Assembly: GCA_024399015.1 (NCBI GenBank)
Contig: JAKSIC010000008.1
Coordinates: forward strand, 60,757-124,756
DNA: 64,000 nt
Reading direction: 5' to 3'
Source: Fibrobacter sp.
GTDB taxonomy: Bacteria; Fibrobacterota; Fibrobacteria; Fibrobacterales; Fibrobacteraceae
The position numbers and the translations under genes are program-made. Of the stretch, positions 43,074 to 51,358 are shown one piece after another. Each line of letters opens with the position of its first letter. Position 1 is the stretch's first letter. The notes under the pieces are model-generated. The model was given only the letters and a program-made list of their open reading frames with translations. It did not search any database and had not been told where the DNA came from.

Positions 43074-44411
43074 TTATGCACTTTTAGAAATGAAAAGGTT
43101 TGAAGAGGAAGCAGCGCTTGCCGCTGGAATTGGCAACGCAAAAGTTGTGGACGACTCGGGAGCGGGCAGCACCAGCGTATTTGCAGAGTCGAACAAGTCA
43201 AGCTGCTGCGGTTTCGGATGCACAATAAGTTGCTGACGAATCATCTCGGGATAGAGCCTGCGGAGAGACGCGGGTGTATCAGGATGGTAAATGAAATATT
43301 TGGCGCGTTTCATTACCACCCCCATCTTTTTCAGCGTTTCCAGACGAATTTTGCTGTAGCGTCGACTAGCGGCAATGAGCTGTGCCGACTTCACACCGAT
43401 TCCCGGCACACGCAAAAGCATTTCGTAGTCTGCCGTCTGAATATCGATGGGGAACATTTCCGGATGCCTCAGCGCCCAAGCGATTTTCGGGTCCAGTTCC
43501 AAGTCCAGATTCGGGTGCTGTTCGTCAAGGATTTCATCGTACTGGAACTTGTAAAACCGCATAAGCCAATCAGCCTGATACAGCCTGTGCTCGCGAACCA
43601 GCGGGGGCTTCGTGGTTATGACGGGTAAACGCTTGTCCGCATTGATGGGAACGTATCCGGAGAAGTAAACGCGTTTCATTTGCTGTTGCTTGTAGAAACC
43701 GCTGGACAACGTCAGAATCTGGAAATCCGTTTCTCCGGAGGCGCCCACAATCATCTGGGTGCTCTGTCCCGCAGGCAGGAACCTCGGGGAGAATCTGGAT
43801 TTGTCGGCCTTGTACTCGATCTTGCGCTCCGCCAGATAGTTCATAGGGCGCAAAATAGACGCATGATTCTTCTCCGGAGCCAGATACTGCAAAGCCTTAT
43901 CCGAAGGAATCTCGATGTTCACGCTACTGCGGTCAGCATAAAGCCCCGCCTCGTGCAACAATCGACTAGACGCACCCGGAATTGACTTCAGATGGATATA
44001 ACCGCCAAAACGATGAACCGTTCGCAATTCCTTAGCCACCTTGATCAGAAGTTCCATGGTATAATCAGGAGTACCAATAACCGCTGAACTAAGGAACAAG
44101 CCCTCGATATAGTTGCGACGGTAAAACTCTAGAGTAAGGTCAATCAGCTCTTTCGGCGTGAAAGTGGCTCGAGGAACATCATTGCTGCGACGATTGACGC
44201 AATAGGCGCAATCGTACTTACAGGCGTTGCTCAAAAGCACCTTCAGCAAAGAAATACAACGGCCATCAGAAGACCATGTGTGGCAAATTCCAGCACTACA
44301 GCCATTACCTAGCCCACCCTTCATGGCCGGTCGATTGGACCCGCTGGAGGAACAGGATACATCATATTTTGCGGCAGCCGCAAGAATATTCAACTTATCA
44401 CGCACATCCAT
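43074..44411 (-). CDS. TIGR03916-family radical SAM DNA modification/repair protein
   Basis: A 445-residue radical SAM protein. The cluster motif is Cys64-x3-Cys68-x2-Cys71 (CKYDCAYC). Cys-rich N-terminal segments (VSCSSSG, NGCSAGICHTWSSDGRC) are typical of this family. A helix-hairpin-helix (LLRVPGIGVKSAQLI, near residue 340) would contact DNA. The last about 35 residues form an Ala/Ser/Pro-rich tail (PAPESSTTFALPIPAASAA) beyond the usual family end. It is the first gene of a two-gene unit with the TIGR03915 protein. No clear Shine-Dalgarno is seen. The pair probably acts on damaged or modified bases. Confidence 0.88.
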   Translation of the reverse strand: MDVRDKLNILAAAAKYDVSCSSSGSNRPAMKGGLGNGCSAGICHTWSSDGRCISLLKVLLSNACKYDCAYCVNRRSNDVPRATFTPKELIDLTLEFYRRNYIEGLFLSSAVIGTPDYTMELLIKVAKELRTVHRFGGYIHLKSIPGASSRLLHEAGLYADRSSVNIEIPSDKALQYLAPEKNHASILRPMNYLAERKIEYKADKSRFSPRFLPAGQSTQMIVGASGETDFQILTLSSGFYKQQQMKRVYFSGYVPINADKRLPVITTKPPLVREHRLYQADWLMRFYKFQYDEILDEQHPNLDLELDPKIAWALRHPEMFPIDIQTADYEMLLRVPGIGVKSAQLIAASRRYSKIRLETLKKMGVVMKRAKYFIYHPDTPASLRRLYPEMIRQQLIVHPKPQQLDLFDSANTLVLPAPESSTTFALPIPAASAASSSNLFISKSA

Positions 44412-44641
44412 AAGATCTTATCCGCCAACTATTTAGGGTTTATTTGTACACTTACTCTTTTGTTCACTAAAATATAAATATTAGTGCTCAAAAAAGCAAG
44501 TAGCAGAAATCAAGATCTTTTATTTTGAAATCTTTCAGCTTGAGTCAAATACTTTTAGTACACTGAGATACGTTTTTACAGCTACGCCCTTTGAGTACAA
44601 CATATTTTGTAGTTAAATTAAGGGAAAACAACGAGGAAACT

Positions 44642-45607
44642 ATGAAGAATTCCCTTATCAAAAAAGCCTTTTCCATTGCAGCCATCGCTGCAGCATCCGT
44701 AATGGCCAAGGACTACTCCGGTGCAGAACTTTACACCGCAGATACTTGGATGTACGGTAAATTCGAAGCGCGCATGATGATGGCCGCAGGTTCCGGTACC
44801 GTGAGCTCCATGTTCCTCTACCACAACGACTCCTACATTGGATGCGATGAGCCCTGGGTGGAAGTTGATATTGAAATCCTGGGCAAGGATCCCAACGAAT
44901 TCCAGTCCAACATCATCACTGGAAACGGTCCTGCCGAAGGCTGCCCCGACAAGAAACAGTATAGCGAAAAGCTTCACCCCATGAGCCCTGCCGTAAACTC
45001 CACCTACCACACCTATGGCATGGAATGGACTCCGGACTATGTTAGTTGGACCATTGACGGTGTTGAAGTCCGCAGAACCAAGGCCGGAGAAGTGAACGCA
45101 AACGGACACGACCAGGTTGCAGAACTCCGCTTAAAGCCTCAGGGTCTCCGTTTCAACCTCTGGGCATCCGAAGAACCCGCATGGGTCGGTCCCTGGGACG
45201 ACAAAATCCTCCCCGTCCACCAGTTCATCAACTGGGTCAAGGTCTATAAGTATACCCCGGGTGAAGGTGAAAACGGATCCGACTTTACCCTCGACTGGGT
45301 GGACAACTTCGATGAAGAAGACATTTATCGTTGGAACTACGGCAACTGGACTTTTGACGGAAACCGCGTAGACTTGTCTGTTTACAACGCCAACGTCATG
45401 CAGGGTACCATGATCCTCTCCTTGACCAAGGAAGGTGAAGAAGGCTTCTTCGGTACCGTGCCTGCCGATCCTGCCGACGGTGATGCCGCAATCAAGCCTC
45501 TTGCTCCCCGCCAGTACAACGCAACAAAATACAGCACATTCAACGCCAAGGGCGAAAAGATCAACACCAGAAACGCTAGCCGTTATCGTGTAGACTTTAA
45601 GCTGTAA
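44642..45607 (+). CDS. GH16 1,3-1,4-beta-glucanase (lichenase), circularly permuted type
   Basis: A 321-residue secreted enzyme that cuts mixed-linkage beta-glucan. The signal peptide ends at SVMA-KD. The mature protein starts KDYSGAELYT and carries the active-site strand PWVEVDIEILGK with Glu74, Asp76 and Glu78. The known F. succinogenes lichenase is a natural circular permutation of the Bacillus enzyme; this protein shares its order, with the normally N-terminal segment FTLDWVDNFD...WTFDGNRVDLS placed at the C-terminus. It lacks the long PSSSS repeat region of that enzyme and ends after a short basic tail (NASRYRVDFKL). GAGGAAACT precedes ATG at 44642. A terminator follows, then a GntR-type regulator. 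Confidence 0.93.
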   Translation: MKNSLIKKAFSIAAIAAASVMAKDYSGAELYTADTWMYGKFEARMMMAAGSGTVSSMFLYHNDSYIGCDEPWVEVDIEILGKDPNEFQSNIITGNGPAEGCPDKKQYSEKLHPMSPAVNSTYHTYGMEWTPDYVSWTIDGVEVRRTKAGEVNANGHDQVAELRLKPQGLRFNLWASEEPAWVGPWDDKILPVHQFINWVKVYKYTPGEGENGSDFTLDWVDNFDEEDIYRWNYGNWTFDGNRVDLSVYNANVMQGTMILSLTKEGEEGFFGTVPADPADGDAAIKPLAPRQYNATKYSTFNAKGEKINTRNASRYRVDFKL

Positions 45608-45633
45608 TTTCAAATAAAATTCAATTCATGAAG

Positions 45634-45664
45634 CCTGAGTAAATTACCTTACTCAGGTTTTTTG
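45634..45664 (+). terminator. Terminator of the GH16 gene
   Basis: CCTGAGTAA (45634-45642) pairs perfectly with TTACTCAGG (45649-45657), followed by T6. Confidence 0.9.
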
Positions 45665-45763
45665 TTATTCTCCATCCATCTAGAGACTTCATATTTCAAT
45701 ACAGAATATGGCTTCAAGAAAGTCCAACACTTGATACACAAATAATTTTTTATCTTTAAATAC

Positions 45764-47122
45764 ATGAAAAAACGTATTATTCAGACTTTGTTGCAAACTG
45801 AACACAAGGACGGGGATCGTCTACCCTCCGTACGTACCATTATTTCTACGTACAACGTATCTTCAGGAACGGTTCAGGCAGCATTAAAGGATTTGGCAAA
45901 ACAATCCAAGATCTACCGCATCCAAGGTAAAGGTTGCTTCTGGGGAAGCGAACCTCCTCTGAATAACACGCCCGAAGTCAAGCTGACCATTATTGAAAAG
46001 TTGGCTGCCAATTTCGAAAACGATTTTGAACGCGGTTACCTAAAGCCCAACCAAGCCCTCCCCCAGGGTAAGGAACTGGCAGCACGCTATAACGTTTCCC
46101 AGAACACCCTCCGCAAATTCCTTTCAGGAAAAGTGGAAGAGGGCGTTTTGAGCAAAAACGGCAGACACTATTATTTTAGCCGTAAGGAAGTTTCCGAAAG
46201 AACGCGCCCCATTAGCGAACTGATTTTCGTTACCCGATGCAACAGCTGGGGCGGTTTTACCGCCGAAAGCGAACGCGAAATGGACTTTTTGCGACTGGTC
46301 TACAAGACCGCTGGTGCAAACCAGTACAAACTAATTCTTCTGGGCATCAACGATGCTACAGGCCAGCTCATCGACAGAAACGGAAACTTCTGCAAGCTTT
46401 CCGACTACCCCAACGCCATTGGCGCAGTCCTCTCCACATTGCTGGTGCAGAACTATCAGCCACTGCTTTACTTCTTCGCCAACGTCAGCTACCCCGTTGC
46501 CGTATGGTGGGAGCATCCCGAAACCAGCGTGCCCAAGGTGTTCCTGAAAAAGGAAAACTGGAAGTTCTTCAACTCCACCTTCGGAAAGAAGCCGGGCGTT
46601 GAAATGGGCAAGTTCCTCAAGAAGCGTGGTATTACCGAAGTCAATTACTTCTCTCCCTATCACAACAGTTCATGGTCCCAGGACCGTATGACAGGACTTG
46701 TTGATTCCGGCCTTAAGGTTCACGCCTACGTGGATAGCGAATTTGCCAGTCCCTGGGACTACAAGGAAATTGCTCGAAAAACCGTGGAAAAGTATGCCGT
46801 AGAAGCCTACGCCCGTTCACTTGTACGAAAGAAGCTGGAAGCACTTTCCCAAAAAGCTGTTTCCGATGGAAACAACTGCATCAACGTTTGCGTCAATGAT
46901 GAAGTAGCAGAGTTGTTTGTGGAAATGACAGAGAGCGAAAGCAACACTCCGAAGCTGATCGCGTTCGACAACTCCATGGAAAGTTACCTGCTGCGCCTCC
47001 CCTCCTACGACTTCAATACCGAAGCCTTGGTGGAGCACATCTTCTATTACATCGAGAACCCGTCCGGATTCGGCCACTACAAAAAAATCCACCACATTTT
47101 AGGAAATGTTGTTGAAAAATAG
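45764..47122 (+). CDS. GntR-type transcription regulator with two winged helices and a sugar-binding-like domain
   Basis: A 452-residue regulator. Residues 1-65 form a GntR winged helix (DGDRLPSVRTIISTYNVSSGTVQAALKDL). Residues about 72-145 appear to be a second one (LPQGKELAARYNVSQNTLRKFLSGKVEEGVL). The remaining 300 residues look like a LacI-type periplasmic-binding fold (ELIFVTRCNSWGG, GVEMGKFLKKRGITEVNYF, CVNDEVAELFVE). Such proteins usually sense a sugar. TATCTT lies seven bases before ATG with no ribosome site, so the message is probably leaderless. It sits downstream of the lichenase gene; control of that gene is a reasonable guess. Confidence 0.8.
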   Translation: MKKRIIQTLLQTEHKDGDRLPSVRTIISTYNVSSGTVQAALKDLAKQSKIYRIQGKGCFWGSEPPLNNTPEVKLTIIEKLAANFENDFERGYLKPNQALPQGKELAARYNVSQNTLRKFLSGKVEEGVLSKNGRHYYFSRKEVSERTRPISELIFVTRCNSWGGFTAESEREMDFLRLVYKTAGANQYKLILLGINDATGQLIDRNGNFCKLSDYPNAIGAVLSTLLVQNYQPLLYFFANVSYPVAVWWEHPETSVPKVFLKKENWKFFNSTFGKKPGVEMGKFLKKRGITEVNYFSPYHNSSWSQDRMTGLVDSGLKVHAYVDSEFASPWDYKEIARKTVEKYAVEAYARSLVRKKLEALSQKAVSDGNNCINVCVNDEVAELFVEMTESESNTPKLIAFDNSMESYLLRLPSYDFNTEALVEHIFYYIENPSGFGHYKKIHHILGNVVEK

Positions 47123-47143
47123 CGAAACAATTCCACAAAAACA

Positions 47144-47170
47144 AAGGCCCCCAAAAGGGGCCTTCATTTT
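47144..47170. terminator. Bidirectional terminator
   Basis: AAGGCCCC (47144-47151) pairs with GGGGCCTT (47157-47164). A-rich sequence on the left and T-rich on the right serve the two convergent genes. Confidence 0.85.
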
Positions 47171-47185
47171 TATTGTGATTAAAAA

Positions 47186-47920
47186 CTACTTGTTTTTATT
47201 CACAATCAAAGTCTTTGCCTTGAAGGTCTTGCGGTCGATGACCTTAACCATCAAGGAAACCTTGTTGTCCTTATCAAGAGCGTTCCAGTACTTCTTGAGG
47301 TTTTCTTCAGCAGTGTCGAAAATCGGCATGAGCTTCGGAGAGCCTTCGAAGGAAGGAATGGGCTTGCCATCAGTAACGTAAGTGCTGATGAAGTGACCAA
47401 GACCCGAAAGAGCCTTTTCAAATTCGAAAGTAGCGCGTTCGCAGCCTGCATCTTCGCAGTTGTTGCGAGACTTGAGGATGCTTAATTTGTACAAAGCCGG
47501 CTGAGCGTTCTTGTAGTGGATACCGGAAATACGCGGAGTGAAGTTGGGAGCGTCATCTTCGTACTGACGAGTAGCGAGAGCGCTTTCGAAAGTGCCGCCC
47601 AGCTTGATGGCGTCATAGATGGTATCGGTCTGGTCACCGTTGGTGATGATCTGCACGTCGGCAGTGTGGCGAGCCGGATAGTAGATGATGAGGTGCGGGT
47701 CGGTGAGTTTGGATTCATCGAAAGCCTTGGTCTTCATAAAGCCAGTCTTTGCTTCCATTTCGAACACGCGGTTGCGGCTGTTGACGCTGCGGCCCATGAT
47801 CCAGTAAACCTGAACAAAGGACTTGCCATCCGGGCTAGTGCCGAGGACGATGCCGCGACCAGGATAGGGATTCTTGGAAAGTTCCTTAAAGTTGTTTTTT
47901 GCTTCATCTGTATAAGACAT
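47186..47920 (-). CDS. IMP cyclohydrolase, PurO-like
   Basis: A 244-residue cytoplasmic protein of the IMP cyclohydrolase family (PF07826), first known from archaeal PurO. The signatures are NPYPGRGIVLG and YWIMGRSVNSRNRVFE near the N-terminus, and DDAPNFTPRISGI in the middle. It would close the ring of FAICAR to give IMP, the last step of purine synthesis, which most bacteria perform with the second domain of PurH. No purH is visible in the window. With the PurF-like and GuaA enzymes nearby, a purine role fits. The short gene downstream is not obviously related. Confidence 0.85.
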   Translation of the reverse strand: MSYTDEAKNNFKELSKNPYPGRGIVLGTSPDGKSFVQVYWIMGRSVNSRNRVFEMEAKTGFMKTKAFDESKLTDPHLIIYYPARHTADVQIITNGDQTDTIYDAIKLGGTFESALATRQYEDDAPNFTPRISGIHYKNAQPALYKLSILKSRNNCEDAGCERATFEFEKALSGLGHFISTYVTDGKPIPSFEGSPKLMPIFDTAEENLKKYWNALDKDNKVSLMVKVIDRKTFKAKTLIVNKNK

Positions 47921-47953
47921 GTTTTTACCTCACTGAAAAAATCTTTTCTGAAT

Positions 47954-48325
47954 TCATCGCTTCGGGTTGTAGTTGTTCATCAAAATCATTGCCAAGGCAA
48001 CGCAGAACATAATGACACTACCAACAACCACTTGCTGTTTATGATCGTACTCGCGCTTGATGTAGCTGGGGTTCTCTTCGTTCAGTTCCTGCAGCGTAGG
48101 ACCTTCAGCCAGCTTGGTCGAATCAATTTCGCAAATCTGCGCAATTTCCTCTTCAGTCATATTCAGCGTACTGACTCTGAGGGAATCGCATTTGTTCGCA
48201 ACTTCTGCGGCATCTGAAACCGCCGGCGTCAGTACGACGCAGGCGATTGCAAACACAACTGCACGAAGGAGATTCCGGCCTGCGCCGGAATGACATCCCT
48301 GCAAATACGACTCACGATAGGACAA
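47954..48325 (-). CDS. Small exported membrane protein; N-terminus derived from a dispersed repeat
   Basis: A 123-residue reading frame. After MSYRESYLQ comes GCHSGAGRN, the peptide typically produced when a GGAATGACA-type palindromic repeat is translated. Then follow a signal-like stretch (LLRAVVFAIACVVLTPAVSDAAE), an acidic region (MTEEEIAQICEIDSTKLAEGPT) and a C-terminal membrane helix (VVVGSVIMFCVALAMILM). The real start may be downstream of the repeat, for example an in-frame GTG in the Ala-Val-Val segment. I do not recognise the family. It lies between gatB and the IMP cyclohydrolase gene on the same strand, 14 bp after gatB and 33 bp before the next. Confidence 0.6.
   Translation of the reverse strand: MSYRESYLQGCHSGAGRNLLRAVVFAIACVVLTPAVSDAAEVANKCDSLRVSTLNMTEEEIAQICEIDSTKLAEGPTLQELNEENPSYIKREYDHKQQVVVGSVIMFCVALAMILMNNYNPKR
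48269..48295. repeat. GATTCCGGC...GCCGGAATGACA palindromic repeat, inside a coding frame
   Basis: ATTCCGGC (48272-48279) pairs with GCCGGAAT (48284-48291), flanked by GGAG and GACA. It matches the copy at 23877-23906. It lies in the 5' part of the 47954-48325 frame. Confidence 0.7.
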
Positions 48326-48339
48326 CGAAAAGCCTTGGA

Positions 48340-49794
48340 TTATTCGGCGGCCAGCTTGTCAAGGATTTCGTTCACCATGGCGGGGTTTGCCTTACCGCCA
48401 GACTTGCGCATGGTCATACCCACGAGGAAGCCCTTCAGTGCAACCTTACCGGCCTTGAATTCGGCGAACTGGGCGGCGTTGGCGGCACAGACTTCGCGAA
48501 CGATAGCTTCGATAGCGCCAGTGTCGGCCACCTGGACCAGGCCCTTTTCCTTAACGATATCTGCAGGATCCTTGCCGGTTTCGAACATGTCGGCAAATAC
48601 GGTCTTTGCAATCTTACCGTTGATGGTCTTGTCTTCGATGAGGTTCACCAGGGCGCAGAGCTGTTCCGGCTTGATCTTCAGGTCGGCGAGACCGCCTTCC
48701 AGGTCCTTCATCTTGGCGAGAAGTTCGGTGATGACCCAGTTGGCCAGGACCTTGCCGTTCTTGCAGTTCTTGGAAGCGGTATCGAACCAGTCGCTGATGT
48801 CGCGGTCGTCGGTCAGCACCTGGGCGTCGTATTCGGACACGCCGAGGTCGTTCATGAAGCGGGCGCGGCGGGCATCCGGCAGTTCCGGAAGGGTGCGACG
48901 GATTTCTTCCACGAAGGCAGGATCGGTGACGAGACGGACCATATCCGGTTCCGGGAAGTACTTATAGTCGTGAGCGTCTTCCTTGGAGCGGATGACGATA
49001 GTCTTGTCGGCGTTGGGGTCGTAACGCTTGGTGCACTGTTCCACTTCCTTGCCTGCGTCGAGCGTTGCGGACTGCAAGTAGTATTCGGCGTTCAGAGCCT
49101 TTTCAAGGTTAGTGAAGCTGTTCAAGTTCTTGATTTCTGCACGGGTGCCGAAAGGTGCGTCTTCGGAAGCGCGGAGGGAAATGTTACCGTCGCAGCGCAT
49201 GTTGCCGTTTTCCATGTTGGCGTTAGAGACGCGGGTGTATTCAAGAGTCTGCTTGATTTTCTTGAGAACGAGCACTGCTTCTTCCGGGCTACGGATGTCC
49301 GGTTCCGTGACGATTTCGCAAAGCGGAGTGCCGCAGCGGTTTGCGTCGAAGTGAGAGTCGGTGGGACTCATGTCGTGAATCAGCTTACCGGCGTCTTCTT
49401 CCATGTGGATACGGGTAATGCCCACGCGCTTCTTGGTACCGTCGGCCTTGATGATTTCAAGCCAGCCGTTCTTGCAGATCGGATGGTCGTACACCGGAAG
49501 ACCACCAGTCTGGGTGATCTGATAACCCTTGGGAAGGTCCGGGTAGAAATAGTTCTTACGAGTCCACATGGCGTTCAGGTCGATTTCGCAGTTGAGAGCG
49601 AGACCCAGGCGGATGGCGTATTCCACAGCCTTCTTGTTGGGAACAGGCATGGCACCGGGCATACCCAGGCAAACCGGGCAAACGTGCTTGTTGGGGCTGG
49701 TGTTCACTTCAATTTCGCAACCGCAGAACATCTTAGTCTTGGTAGCGAGCTGGCAATGGATTTCGAGACCAATAACGGTAGAGTAGTTAGGCAT
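48340..49794 (-). CDS. gatB: Asp-tRNA(Asn)/Glu-tRNA(Gln) amidotransferase subunit B
   Basis: A 484-residue subunit of the GatCAB complex, which amidates misacylated Glu-tRNA(Gln) or Asp-tRNA(Asn). The N-terminus STVIGLEIHCQLATKTKMFCGC is the family signature, followed by TSPNKHVCPVCLGMPGAMPV with the zinc cysteines. The kinase-like domain continues with YFYPDLPKGYQITQ and DAGKLIHD. The C-terminal YqeY-like tail ends KANPAMVNEILDKLAAE. gatA and gatC are not in the window. ATG at 49794 has CTGGAG and an upstream TATCTTTTGG box; longer in-frame starts would cross this promoter. Confidence 0.96.
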   Translation of the reverse strand: MPNYSTVIGLEIHCQLATKTKMFCGCEIEVNTSPNKHVCPVCLGMPGAMPVPNKKAVEYAIRLGLALNCEIDLNAMWTRKNYFYPDLPKGYQITQTGGLPVYDHPICKNGWLEIIKADGTKKRVGITRIHMEEDAGKLIHDMSPTDSHFDANRCGTPLCEIVTEPDIRSPEEAVLVLKKIKQTLEYTRVSNANMENGNMRCDGNISLRASEDAPFGTRAEIKNLNSFTNLEKALNAEYYLQSATLDAGKEVEQCTKRYDPNADKTIVIRSKEDAHDYKYFPEPDMVRLVTDPAFVEEIRRTLPELPDARRARFMNDLGVSEYDAQVLTDDRDISDWFDTASKNCKNGKVLANWVITELLAKMKDLEGGLADLKIKPEQLCALVNLIEDKTINGKIAKTVFADMFETGKDPADIVKEKGLVQVADTGAIEAIVREVCAANAAQFAEFKAGKVALKGFLVGMTMRKSGGKANPAMVNEILDKLAAE

Positions 49795-49882
49795 ATTAAC
49801 TCCAGTAAATTTTACAGCCAAAAGATAGAAAATGTAGGAAGAGCAAAGTCCATCAACGACTGGAAACCAAAGGAAAAATAAG

Positions 49883-50884
49883 TTATTTTCCTGCCTTGAA
49901 CAAAGTGGTGATAGAGAGGGAATCTGAACTACCTTCAAATCGCCCCCCTAAATAATGGTACTTCAATTTCCAGGTGATGACAGAGTCCCGTTCCAGCGGT
50001 TTCACTAGGCCATTAGCCAAAAAGAAGGGGTCTTCAAAATAGTCCGAGGGATAACACACCCCCAAGCATGCACGGTTTATTTTATGATACGCCAAGGAAC
50101 CATTTACCATCAATTTTCCGCGAGTCACCCATTCAGGCAGCCCCACCCATTGAATAAAGTAGCCCATCCACAACGTATCCATGGCAAACGTCGGATGCCG
50201 CGTATCAAGAGTATCTAACGCCGCACGGAAACCGGCTGTATCAAAAAGGGGTGCATTTATCCAAGGTACATATGTGGTCCATGCATTTTTTCCATAATTC
50301 AAGAACGCCGTATCCTGCTTCGTTGCGGTTCTATAAATCACGGAATCCACACGAACAGTATCATCAATACATAGGACTCTTCGCCTTGTACTGCATTGTG
50401 CAAAGTTTACCCTGCCATTGGCAACATAAGCTTTGGAAAAAGTAGACGTACATAAACGCATACTAGGTTCATGGCAAAAAAATTCCTTATGCACGGAATC
50501 TAAATGGCACGAGACAAACCGCATACAACTGCCGTTTTTTATGTTTTCTAGTGTTGAATCAGCAACGCGGCGCGCCGTCAACGTATCATATGTACTATCA
50601 ACACGGTTTCTATAAACAAAACTGGCATAGCGTTTTACTAGGGTATCTTTATACAGTGTATCATAAACCAAGATAGAATCTACGACAAAAGCCGTATCGC
50701 ACGCAGTCATCAGGGAATCCCATTTTCCGTCACGCTGCAAATGGTACAACTCCATTCCGTCGCGAGAAAAAGCGCATCCTTCCGCTATATGATGGCGTTT
50801 AGATTCGACACTGGAAGAATTTTCGCAACCTACGAGCGATACAGCAAAAAAGAACCACATGAAAAATTGCGTAAATCTGTACAC
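49883..50884 (-). CDS. Lipoprotein of unknown function
   Basis: A 333-residue protein starting at GTG, supported by GGGGAGG seven bases upstream. The signal (FMWFFFAVSLVGC) has a good lipobox. The mature part contains about a dozen cysteines and repeated short phrases such as VDSILVYDTLYKDTLVKR and RNRVDSTYDTLTARRVADSTL, a low-complexity Asp/Ser/Thr pattern common in Fibrobacter envelope proteins. No domain is recognised. Codon use is more AT-rich than that of gatB. It is followed by gatB's promoter region and preceded by the PIN gene 24 bp upstream, so it may share that transcript. Confidence 0.7.
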   Translation of the reverse strand: MYRFTQFFMWFFFAVSLVGCENSSSVESKRHHIAEGCAFSRDGMELYHLQRDGKWDSLMTACDTAFVVDSILVYDTLYKDTLVKRYASFVYRNRVDSTYDTLTARRVADSTLENIKNGSCMRFVSCHLDSVHKEFFCHEPSMRLCTSTFSKAYVANGRVNFAQCSTRRRVLCIDDTVRVDSVIYRTATKQDTAFLNYGKNAWTTYVPWINAPLFDTAGFRAALDTLDTRHPTFAMDTLWMGYFIQWVGLPEWVTRGKLMVNGSLAYHKINRACLGVCYPSDYFEDPFFLANGLVKPLERDSVITWKLKYHYLGGRFEGSSDSLSITTLFKAGK

Positions 50885-50908
50885 AACATCCTCCCCGTAA
50901 GCTGCGGT

Positions 50909-51358
50909 CTACACTTCATCGAGCGTCACGACAGCGATATCTGTTGCATCGCGGAAATTCGCACATTCAGTGAGGATGCAATCAGCGCCGTTCACATAGG
51001 CTGTAGCCAGACGTTGCGCCTCGGATTCTGTCAACTTATGGTTGGTCTTGTTCGCTGCAGCAAACAGTTCCGCAGCCTTCACGGAAACTTCCCCATTCAC
51101 TTCGCACATCTTTACGTTTGAAGAATGTTCAAAGAACTCGCGGTACTGACGAGCAAGAACTCCCTCCCCCGCCAGGCAAGCCTTCTGGGCGAGTTCAAAC
51201 AAAGTAATTGAAGAGGTCAGAATCGTCGTATTCTTTTCGTAGGCGTAGTCAAGCACTGACGAAACCACCGGATAATAATCCGGATTCATCTGGAGCAAGC
51301 GCACAATAACACTTGTATCCATGAACAGGATTCTGGACTGTTCAACCAGTTTATTCAT
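50909..51358 (-). CDS. PIN-domain protein (possible VapC-like nuclease)
   Basis: A 149-residue protein. The N-terminus ILFMDTSVIVRLL holds the first acidic residue of a PIN fold, ITLFELAQKA the second, and DCILTECANFRDATDI the region that usually has the third, followed by VVTLDEV. PIN proteins are Mg-dependent ribonucleases, often toxins of VapBC systems. No antitoxin gene adjoins; the upstream neighbour is a secreted protein whose last codons overlap the start by 8 bp (ATGAATAA). The start at 51358 is chosen because longer frames overlap that gene extensively. A stand-alone RNA-processing role is the alternative to a toxin. Confidence 0.7.
   Translation of the reverse strand: MNKLVEQSRILFMDTSVIVRLLQMNPDYYPVVSSVLDYAYEKNTTILTSSITLFELAQKACLAGEGVLARQYREFFEHSSNVKMCEVNGEVSVKAAELFAAANKTNHKLTESEAQRLATAYVNGADCILTECANFRDATDIAVVTLDEV

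Noticed and set aside
44463..44484. Fourth copy of the CACTAA/TTAGTG palindrome upstream of GH16
   Set aside because: The arms are only five to six bases in an AT-rich stretch and lack the GTCAC/GTGAC core of the units at 15825-16053.
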